A program made the translations under genes and the position numbers. The notes below the pieces were generated by a model. That model had not been told where the DNA came from and did not search any database. It worked only from the letters and a program-made list of their open reading frames with translations. From NCBI RefSeq assembly GCF_000699445.3, contig NC_067195.1, positions 52,432,465 through 52,496,464 of the forward strand: 64,000 nt of DNA. Reading direction: 5' to 3'. This DNA comes from Schistosoma haematobium. Lineage: Eukaryota > Platyhelminthes > Trematoda > Strigeidida > Schistosomatidae. Positions within the stretch are counted from its first letter, which is position 1. Each line of letters opens with the position of its first letter. This document shows, piece by piece, positions 35,232 to 46,000 of the stretch.

Positions 35232-38200
35232 ATGGGATCATTATGGATAAAAAATGTTTTTGGTGTGCATTTAAGCGAGGAAGAGCTCCGAAACATTCCG
35301 CATTTAAGGATTGAACTGCTAACGCATATCGCTCTCAGAACAGTTCAAACTTCATGTCTTTTCGGAGCTATCGTATGTGCCCCGGTAATTACCTTGCTTT
35401 CAGGTTTGTTTCTGCTAGTTTAGAATTCATTTTCAGTTTTAGAACCCAAAACTTTAAGGTGTTTAACCAGAAGATCATTCAAATTCGCTACTTATGGATT
35501 CTTACCCGGAATCACCATAGCCCCAATACTGATGTATGCTCGAATGAAAGATCAACCGGACGAAGCATTTTACGACAGGTGCTATCGGCTACGGAGCAAC
35601 AAAAGCCAGGTACAGCTAGTATGCTAGTGTAGATCGTGTCCTTCGAATAGCTAACTTTATTCGTCTAAATTCTACTATCGAGTAGTCATTCATTTCTATA
35701 AGGGTTCATGATCATGCCAATTCAGTAACTTTTGGTCGGTCAATCCAGCCAAACATACCCAATATCCCTATTTTGGGGAAGTCGCAATAGAAAACTGGGG
35801 AAATAACACAAAAACTTCAAATTTTCCCAAAGTCTTGGGAAAACCCTCAAATTTACCCAAAGTTCCCCAAAATAGGGAAATTGGGTATCCCAACATACTT
35901 AAATTAGTATACCAAATTCGTTTCAAGCAGTGCATTACATATTAGAATGACTATAAGGATACATATTTCGGGTCATAAAGCCCTTACTTACTTAAGACTC
36001 AGCTTAAACATGCTACCAGTTAAGAAACTTGCCTACTTCAAGATTGAATTAGGGATTTCCGCAAATACGGTAAACAACTAGTCTGTTCCGTTAGCAATTT
36101 ACAAAATTTTTGAAAACCGCTCGTGAAGTTGTGAAAATATAGGATGTACAAACAAGTATGTAAATGAAGCGTTTACCAGCTGAGTATTTTCCACTAGTAT
36201 TTATAGGAAATAAATCCATATGAGTTTTTTTATAACAATGAAAGTTAAATAAAGATCACTAACATATTTTGTCCCGAAGTTTATACACGACTTCTCAATA
36301 AGATGATCGATCCAAACGAAAGAAATTCGATATCTAAAGTCGTACTTACAACTGTAGTGGTGGCTGTAAGGTGTTTCTCACGAATAACTAGTGTCTCATT
36401 ACAACAAATGTAAGGGTTCAATTGATGACATACTCCACCCCTTCGGAATTCCAACACTGGTTGTGAGATTCGGAGAACAAGACTTATTATTACGCCAGCA
36501 AGCACATAGTGGTTATTTTAAACCTCTAGCTTTCCAGTCGCGCTCCCGGACCAATAAAGCTGGAATCTTAATACTTCCCTCCCAGGTTTCCAGAATCAAA
36601 GCATGCTAACACAGTCAACACTAGAAAACCATATTTGGGAGTTAGATTTTTTCGTAAATGCAGTTGTCAGACATCTAATGGATAGCAGATACAATGCCAA
36701 TCAGTGAATACCTTTAAAGCATTCAGAATAACTGACGAATATCGGACGTCGACTTTATCCCATTTCGCTGAGACTGGTCGAATGCTTCCAACCTGACCTA
36801 TTTGTACAGAAAAAAAGGGTGACAAATCTATGTTATAAGAGATATAGTTGTAGCTTAATACTTTTATCTCATTTGTAGGCCTACTTATGTTCACACACTG
36901 ATTCGACTTTGCGTCTCGCGATGTAATCACTTGCGGTGGTCATTATCATAATGTGGTCGCGTACTCTAATAATGACTAGTAACCATCCCCTACTTTTCAA
37001 GACTAGTGTTTTTGTTTCATTTCAAAATATAAAAGAAGCATATCATTTTCAAACAACTAGTGCTATATTTTGGGGAAACTCTGGAAGAGGTGGAAACATT
37101 CACGTATCTGAGCAGCATCATAGATGAAGTTGGAGGATCTGGTACCGACGTAAAGGCGAGATTCGGTAAATCAAGGACAGCATTCCTACAGTTGAAGAAC
37201 ATATGGGACTCGAAACAACTGTCAACCAATATCAAAGTCAGAATCTTCAATACGAACGTCGACAGTTCTACTGTACAGAGCTGAAACCTGAAGAACTAGC
37301 ACAACCATCATCAAAAAGGTACAAGTATTTATAAACAGTTATCTACGCAAGTTACTCAATATGTGTTGACCGGATACCATCAGTAACAGCCTACTATGAG
37401 AGAGAACAAACCAGCTTCCAGTTGAGGGAGAATTTAGGAAAAGACGCTGGAAGTGGATAGGACACACATTAAGGAAGTCATCAAACTGCATCATGAAGCA
37501 AGCACTAACTTGAACTCCTGAAGGGAAACGGGAAAGAGGGAGGCCAAAGAACATACTGCGCCGAGACATGAATAGGATGAATAGCAACTGGAAAAGATTG
37601 TCCAGGACACAGTTGGGTGGAGAATGCGGGGTAACAGGCGTAAGTAAACGCCATATTTGTCCTTTTTCTCTGATCCTAATTCAGTCCCATTCCGAACACC
37701 CATCTCAACTTCGCCTATCAAAGTATATCAGAATTTTTTTTATCACATGACTCAGTGTTTCCTTAGGCTGTTTGGAGTTCATGAGTAGCCTCAACATAGG
37801 ATGGATTAGTTCCATTCTACAAATCTCGTTCTTTATTTGTTCAGATTTACAGAGTGGACAAACTTTTTAAGGAAAATACTTGCTAAAATAGGAAAAAGTC
37901 TCTACAGTTTAGAGATATGATTCCTAACTCGTTAATTGCACAGCAAATTGTTTATAGGTAAAATGCCATTGTAATTAACACTTCGAGTGAATGTTTTTTG
38001 TTGGAGTATCAGTGAGTAGGACTTAAATAACATTCGAAATTGAATTTTTGGTTTTACCAGGAAAGAACTGACTGTGTTTCTTGTATCCCTCACTTCAAGA
38101 ACAGGGGTTGTCTTATAACATATTTTCTGGGCATCCATATGAATAATAATATATATAGTTTTGTGATGTCCCAATTCGTAGAAAATTGCATTAATGACGT

Positions 38201-38596
38201 TCCGTGACCTTATGTAAGTCACTTCTTCAGGACAAATAATATGCGAAATGTCATTAACACAATTTCCTACTAACTGGGATATCACAAAAATATACTTATT
38301 TCTAACTTTAAACCCAGTGCTCAATTTATTTGAAACTATCAAGTCCAATCTTGACACTGATAATTACAAATCCATATAATTAATTAGCGGTGCGTGTAAT
38401 TTCTTTGGTTTTATTATTTTTTTCAATGAAGCTTCGTGTAGATCGTTTCAGTTATATCGGTTTGGGATGCGGCGGGATAGCAGGTTTCGCCAACGCAGCT
38501 GGACCAATACAAACAGCAATAATAGGAATGATGATTGGGACTGTAGCAGCTGTTTGCTGTAATAAAATTGAAAATAGCATTTCTACACATAAATAG
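35232..38596 (+). CDS. Small glycine-rich membrane protein (DUF1757-like), three exons
   Basis: Exons 35232-35403, 35437-35609 and 38432-38596 splice to 169 residues. The first intron is only 33 bases (GTTTGT...TTTCAG, phase 1). The second is 2.8 kb (GTACAG...GAAG, phase 0). Residues about 41-57 and 75-98 are hydrophobic, and exon 3 is a Gly/Ala-rich hydrophobic segment with small-residue spacing typical of packed helices. The linker [17 protein letters not shown] precedes exon 3. An AATAAA lies at 38638-38643, 42 bases after the stop. From memory this resembles the uncharacterised DUF1757 family; no function is assigned. Tiny 5' introns are a known schistosome gene feature. Neither short exon is obvious without splicing. 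Confidence 0.8.
35755..35888. repeat. 134-bp inverted-repeat (MITE-like) element in intron 2
   Basis: Arms 35755-35780 and 35863-35888 are reverse complements at 25 of 26 positions, with an 82-base spacer rich in further CCCAA/TTGGG motifs. AACATAC occurs at 35752-35758 and 35892-35898, but not exactly at the arm ends. It could be a foldback element or simply a hairpin. Confidence 0.6.
37062..37650 (+). mobile_element. RTE relic (same family as 53586-56794) in intron 2
   Basis: Translation gives [36 protein letters not shown] and later a frameshifted RPKNILRR. These correspond to residues about 801-990 of the intact protein. It is 5'-truncated with stops, in the same orientation as the host gene. 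Confidence 0.85.
38085..38365. repeat. Dispersed repeat, copy A
   Basis: It shares ordered segments around AAGTCACTTCTTCAGG and TGCTCAATTTATTTGAAA with 58795-59010 and 59950-60125. It covers part of a 141-codon minus ORF whose reality I doubt. It lies within intron 2 of the membrane-protein gene. Confidence 0.55.
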
Positions 38597-38659
38597 ATAT
38601 TAGATTTTCTGCTCAACCTCTGTTCATTTATTTCCGTAATAAATATCTTTTCCAATAAT

Positions 38660-40010
38660 TAACTAGTTTGTGGTAGGAGAATGTTTTTACTATTTGTTAT
38701 TTAGCTATGGAAAAGTCCTAAATATTTTACCTTCTTTAGTGAAGTGTATGTTACATAACTATTTTGACAATCTAGTACTGCATAATTTATTAGTGTCGAT
38801 AGTTGAACAGTTCGTAGATCTAAATGACTTTAACTGTGGTAATAAGGATGATAGTTCTCACCTTTCTCCGTATACTAAGGCCTGTATCATCTCAGTCTGT
38901 GCCACTTTTCGGGCCGTTAATGTGAGTATAATTATACCCCTAATGTTCATAATCCGGTATCACGATTATGAATTTGTCCCGGATAATTGATATGAATACG
39001 ATTCACCCTTCAATACAATTACTTTCCAATCCTTCGTATTTCAGACACTTTCGAGTCAGGCTGTGTAAAATCAGGAATTGGTTATGAATGTTTAGGGTAT
39101 ACTGCACTTCAAACACCAAAGATTGATAGGGTCAACAGGCCCACATAGCCTACCATTAGAAGCATGAAGTATGTATATTTCGGAGTCCACAAATCTTTTG
39201 TTATATACTACAAGCATGCAAATTAGTTTCACCGAAAGGTATATGATTCATTTGACAAAATATAAGCACCAAACGAACAATTCACGTCCAATGTGACATT
39301 AGTTTTAGATATGGCCAACCAGCATGGGAGCTCTTCTTATTCTTATAAAGCAATTACTTTACTACTAATTGGTGTACATCGTTTCTTAATCTAAGAAACT
39401 CAATTTTGACCTCATCTGAACTATAATATAGTTCAAAAAACCATCTTGCTCACCACAAAGACCATTCCATCAATTTTGTAGTCCTTAAACCACCCAGCGG
39501 CAGATTTCCGCAAATGAACTTGATTGAATATATTATCAGAGTTGTGGCTTGAAAATTGTATTTCCATAGTACCAAGTTGACTTATACTAAGTACTCTCGT
39601 GAAACTACTTCTCATAATTTAACAATAATCCACTTCCATACCTTGATGTTCTAAGCAAGATTATGATCATCTGAGCTGAAGTAAATCAACAGCCATACTC
39701 ATAAAATAAGAATTTATATTATAAATGGCATATTATGTTCGATCTGTTCACCAATTGGCAGATAGCAATAAATATTCAAAATTATCTGTCAAGCATTTAC
39801 CAAAAGTTGATCATAAAAGGAAAATAAAGCAAAGTGGGTCCCATTCAAAAATAACTGTAAAGTGGAAAATAATTGAGAAAATATTTTCATATTCGCCTTC
39901 ACTTCCATTTGTACTAAAAGGGAAATTGTTTCCAAAAATCAATTTTTACAAGAGAGATGCATCTTATCAAAAAGAATACGATTTCTATAAGAAAAGTCAA
40001 AAGAAATATT
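38660..40010. other. Spacer between the membrane-protein gene and the Sox gene
   Basis: The two genes converge here. Open frames at 38670-38990 (GTG-started) and 39725-40075 (ATG-started, Lys-rich, overlapping the Sox exon end on the other strand) have no recognisable domain. I see nothing else. Confidence 0.4.
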
Positions 40011-43000
40011 TCAACTTCGTTGGAAAGACTTTGATGTTCCAAATGTCCATGATTCAATACTCGGCAAGCCGTTAGGGTGCGTGAAGTTATCTGTACGTAA
40101 GACTGAGTCTTTAGGCGATAGTTTTGTTTGTGGGCAGTTGTTAATACTTGCAGACTGTAAAATTAATGGGGAGTTTTCAGTCGGTAGATTCGAAGAGGGT
40201 ATAGTCTGTAAGAAGTCGTTATTAGTATCACAAGAAAATAAAGTGATCTGTTCAAGTTCGTCAAGTGAAGTTCCTGACTTGCATGTTTCAATATCATTAA
40301 AACTGAGTGCTGTATCGACATTTTCGTCCTCATACTTTGACTTGAGGTTCTCCACGAATAGGGACGTATTTATATGACGACTGGATAACACACCGAGAAA
40401 TTTCTCATCAATACCATATAAATCAGTAGTAGCAGACTTCTTTTCATCACTAATATCTTGTTTAGAATTTAACACCTGACTGTCCTTTCTAACATATTTT
40501 GTACTTAGTCTTTCTCTTGGATAACTTATATTATGGTTACAGGTGCTCGGCAAGTTGTTATATTGAGATTCAATATTTCCTAGTTTGATTTCCGACAAAG
40601 GATTAGAATTTACTTTATCATGATTAAATCCAATTTTAGAGGAAGTCGGAGGTAAGTATGATGTAGTGCTGTCAGTTGTTTGTGTAATGAATGGCTGAAA
40701 ACTTAAATTATTTATATTAGTATCCAGCAGCATGCCATTTAACATTGAGGAATTTGTTTTAATTGGGATTACTGTAGACTGCCTAATAAAAGTCGCTTTG
40801 GGAGGTTCACACAGGAAAGTACGATATATCATTGGTTGTTCATCTACAAGTTGTTGAACAGTTGGTGACTGTATATTCAAAATTCGAATTTCCTTGATTT
40901 GATTTCCCTGGTTTAGTGACGATGGTGATATCAGGGATTCAGTTATTCCGTCAGTAATTTGACATGGTATAATTTTATGTAATTGATAAGTTACATGTTC
41001 GATGTCCCCACTATCAGTAACTAATAATGTCATTGTTTCGTCGACTTCTTTATTTTCCTTAGAAATATAGTTGTCATTTATGGCAGGTGATATGAACACT
41101 CTTTTGTCATATGGATTGTTAACACGTGTTGCATGGGAATAATTATAATCTACTTTTACTGGTTGGTATAATTCCATGTTCAATTTATTATTTACCTGTG
41201 GATTTGGTGGTAAGTAATTTCTGCAGCAATTGATAGAGTTAACAACAGATGTTCGGTTTTGTTCAATTATCATTGGCGTTTGGTTTTGAGCATGATTTTC
41301 ATCAGAATTTTGATTGTTCAAGCGAGTAGAAATATTTTGATCAATGGGAAATGCATTATTCTCATGGTTCATTTTACAATTATTGTTGTTATTAGGCGTA
41401 ATCGATTTCGATGTAATTTGTACGACGATTTCTGACTTGGGAATACATTCATCAGCTTCAATTTTGTTGTCATCGCTATTTACATTACGTGCACGTTTTC
41501 TAGGTTTATACTTATAGTCAGGAAATTCTATGGCATGTAACTGTTGCAAGCGAAAAGCTTCATCTATGTATTTACCACGCATTTTCAAATCTAGTTTTCT
41601 CCATAGTTGTCCCACTCGTTGACTTATGTGTACATTAGGTGCATCGGGGAACCAGTGCAGTATGATTCTTCGAAGGTATTGGGCGAAAATCTGTAGTGAT
41701 TCATGAAAAAGGAAAATATTCGTAAAAATTCGCGAGTGAAATTTCGAAAAGATATACATAATGAGATACACCAGTAACTGTTCAGTCAGTCAGTCAGTAA
41801 CAACGTAGAACTTCGTACGTACGTACATCAGTTCGAGTTGCCACACCACATTAGCACAGAGATGCAGTTGTCGATTCAAATCCCGTAGTGGTAGAGGTAG
41901 CAAGAGTATAAGCAGTAATCGGGAAGATTAGGGTTTGGAGATGTTATTTAAAGAGTATAATCCAGTGAAACAAATTTGGAAAGAGGAAAAAAGGGACATG
42001 AAGAATTCAGAAGATTAGAATTTGGGAGAACACAGAGAGTGGATGCACCTGCGCCATTGCAAACGATTTTGAGTCATGTCATTCAGGGTCTCTAACCATC
42101 GGTTGCTATCGTCTCGCGGTCCCCAACCAGGTAGTCTACACCTACCAACATGACTCAGTTCACTTGTCAGTGACTTCACGGACTTGTGCCATGTTTTGGT
42201 TTGGCCGCCCCTAGCTTTCTTCCAACCTACTCCTATACCACTGAACATAGCACGTCGAGGTAGTCGGTCGTTGGGTATACGTAACGTGTATCCCAGCCAT
42301 CTCAACTGATGAAGTTTCACTACTTCATCAATTGATTTGCCATCCTTACCTAGTACCCGTTTCCTAACAACTGTGTTACTTACTCGATGGTCCCATGATA
42401 TACGAGCAATGTTTCGAAGACACCTATGATCGAATACTAGTAACCTACGAATATCCTCTACTCTTACCGGCCATGTTTCACTGCCATAAAGAAGGACGGG
42501 ACGAACTGCTGCGCAGTAAACACGTCCTTTGGTTGATAGACGGATATCTCGCCTACGCCATAAATGACGCAAGTTGGCAAAAGCTAGTCGAGCCTTCTGT
42601 ATCCGTGCTGAGATTTCGTCACACACCAAACCACAAGGGCTGATGAGACTTCCAAGATAAGTGAAGCGGTCGACACACTCAACTACTTCACTCCCTATCA
42701 CTAGTTCGGGTGTCGATGTAACCCAATCCTGAAGCAACATTTTGCATTTCGAGGGAGAGAATCGCATCCCGAACATGTTTGCATTGTTGCTTAGAGTGGT
42801 CAGAAGACTCTGCATTTTGTCAGCGTCTTCACCAAATAAAACTATGTCATCTGCATATTCTAAGTCAACAAGTGAACCTCCCGGTAGAAGTTCAACCCCT
42901 GGAAATTTAGATGAGGAGAGTGTTATCTCTAAAAGTACGTCGACCACAAAGTAACTGTTACTGATGTTTAAACGATCTACAATAAGTTCACTTTCACATC

Positions 43001-46000
43001 GTTTATTCAACTAATAATTTGAAACTGACACTAATAAGAAAATGGCTGAACGTAGTTCTCTCAACCTAAACAAGCTTATAATCTTAGTTGTGCAGATTCA
43101 TCTAACTCTATCCACTTACAACTTGATATGCAACATCGAGTCAGGATGAAAAAACCAGTAGCTAGAATTTGAATGGTCGATAAAACACACTTCTGGTTGA
43201 ACTCCATATGATATATATCAGTTATTGAAGAATTGAAATATCAATCCTAATAAAAGACCACAAGTTAGTAGATTTGCCCTTTTACATTTTCATACAACTT
43301 GGATCAACTCGTATCCATCATTTCTTCTCAACACTAAATGTTCTAAACCTAGTCTAATTTTCACTTCATTAGTGAGCTTGTTGTGGTGTATTTCTTAAAC
43401 ATTTAGGGATCTGAAACGATATGTAAGGATGTAAATTTAATATTGCTTAGCTCTTTGATTTTCATTTACATGAAATAGGGTTTAGTGACATTAAACAATG
43501 AAGTACTGTGAGACAGTGCTTTTCCATGTTGGCTTGTTCATCTATCCGTAAATTACCTGTGGCCGGTTAACAATAATGACAATTAGCAATATTTATCTGA
43601 TCAAATAAGGAACAAAAGTGGTCCATCCAAGTTCCAAAGAGGTTCAGAATGATAGCTAGTCGTTGTTTCCGAAAGCTGATCAAAGAACCAAATATTTTAA
43701 TTCAGAAAAACATGGCTACTTATATCATTGCAGTCCTAAACACCAATGGGAAGATTCAAACAATCAATACAAAAATGAATTAAACTTCATACCACTGCAC
43801 AAGCTAGGACGAAATGCGTATCCTGGATTCCACTACTAGCAACTGTTTATCTCTGCTTATAACGCTTGTGACTGGAAGTAATCAGAATAGGATGCACATG
43901 TGCATGTACTCACTGCCTTACATGCTGTTAGTTTTGTTATCGTGCTGCTGTGGAATGTGACGATTTGTGATTGGATGACTTACACCTGAATGCTGTCATG
44001 AAACACTAAAACAGAAAGTCTGTCTACGGTAACCATGACAATGCGTCAGCCTAAAATTACTTGCCCTCAAATGTCCTGGTACGGCCGAAAGTAGGGAGAG
44101 TCCACTCTCCCTCTCGAAATGCTCTCACATGGCCACGCGTATATAGCCTCTGTTAGGGAAGTCCTACGCACTGCCTTCTCGTGGCGCGAGTGTTTTTTAC
44201 GAAATTGAGAAGACGAAAAGCGAAAGTCCGGAGCTTTAACCGAGTTGGTGGACATGGAGAGTCCACCTGGGGGAGTTGGAAAACCCTAGTGTACATGGGC
44301 TCCAGTATCCTGAGGGAACAAATGGCATATGAACCAATTATTGGTCACCGGCCACCGTTGGACTGCATCTCCTTACGTTGCTCCACTGCCTTGTGGATCA
44401 GACCTTCAGGTCGAAGGCTCCGACGTGACCCCCTAAGAAAACCACCTGCTTCGGTTTGGGCACCCGGGCAGTATTACAGCCCTCACACATATCAAATGAG
44501 ATCTGTGTGGCGCATATGTATTTGTTACCTCCTTGTACCAATATATATATGTCTTAAAATAAAATAAAAATTTCAATAAAATAATCATGACTAACAGTCA
44601 CATCATGAAAGAAGAGTGAAGTCAAAACATCCATGTAAAGTTTAAGTGATTTATTCGATAAATGATTATTCGTCTGAAAAGCGCATCTAGAAATGATGCT
44701 TACTGCCAAAGTTACCCAGTGTCTTCTGAATAATAACTACACCTTCCTGTTTAACGAATAAAAAAGGACTCGCAAGATAGTCGATGAGTTAATTTTTTTG
44801 TTAATACACACTACGAAATTCAAACTTTTTTCTATAAATGAACTAAAAATTTCGAATAACTAAGCAGGAAGATAAGTTTAACTATCTAAGATAGTTCACA
44901 ATGGAGTTTATCCATGTTCACCGAGCAATGAATGGGTTTAGGAGGAATTCGTTTTTCTATTTGTTGTTTGAATTGTAGCGGTATATAAATCCCAAAAATA
45001 AATAGCTGCTGAGCATATTAATTTCAATGGAGTCACCTAGCTGAAGGCGCTCGGTCATGCATCTGCACCAGATCACGAGTGGGAACGCCGTGTTCAACAA
45101 ACCCTGTAATCCCAAAAAGGAACAGACTCACAATTTGCAATTTGGTGTACCAGATCCCATCGGGCTCACCAATGAAGATGCCACAGGTATTCGGAGTTTG
45201 ACAACGCTTTAACCAGTAACACCTAATATGAATCGTACCCACCAAGTGAAATCAAAAGACAGAAGCGAGAAGATTCGAAGATATATTTGATGAGCTATCA
45301 ATATATCGAGGATGGCCTGATCTAATCTGGCTAGCGATCACAGGGGTTGTTGAACACGGCGTTCCCACTCGTGATCTGGTGCGGATGCATGACCGAGCGC
45401 CTTCAGCTAGGTGAGTCAATTGAAACTAATATGGTCAGCATCCAATGTCGAAGACTTACAGAGCTATTTATTTTGGGGATTTATTTATCGCTATAGAATC
45501 TTCACATCGACATTCAGGACTGTAATTGACCGGTCTCTTATTGGAACATGTGCATTCTCTCTGGATTGCCTGATATTGCCTTAAGTCGCAAGCATTATAA
45601 GCAGTGATAATGGTGGTTTATAGTGAAATCCATGATGCGGGTTTCGTCGGTGGGAAGATTTAAATAACCAATACGAAAAAGAATTAAACTTCATTCCTTA
45701 GCACAAGCTGGTGGCGACCTGGGCTCAGTTTCCAAGGTGGTAACGCGGTGGCGTTTCAAGCCAGTGGTATTGAGCTCAACTCTGGGATGCAAGTACGTCC
45801 AACTGATGAGTCCAAAATGGAACGAAACGCGCATCCTGCATTCCAGTGCTAATCACCATCCATCTCTGCTTATAATTTAGGATAAAATCATAAACATAAT
45901 TTTCAAATGATTTATATACCTTCGTACAGATAACAATCTTTCTTTTGGATCGATCTCTACCTGAACGCTTGAAAATGTGTCAACAAATATCGAACTTAAA

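Noticed and set aside
38670..38990. 106-codon ORF just after the membrane-protein gene
   Set aside because: It starts with GTG and has no domain or splice support.
39725..40075. 116-codon Lys-rich ORF starting with ATG
   Set aside because: It overlaps the Sox exon end on the other strand, is AT-rich and lacks similarity I recognise; not excluded by RNA data.
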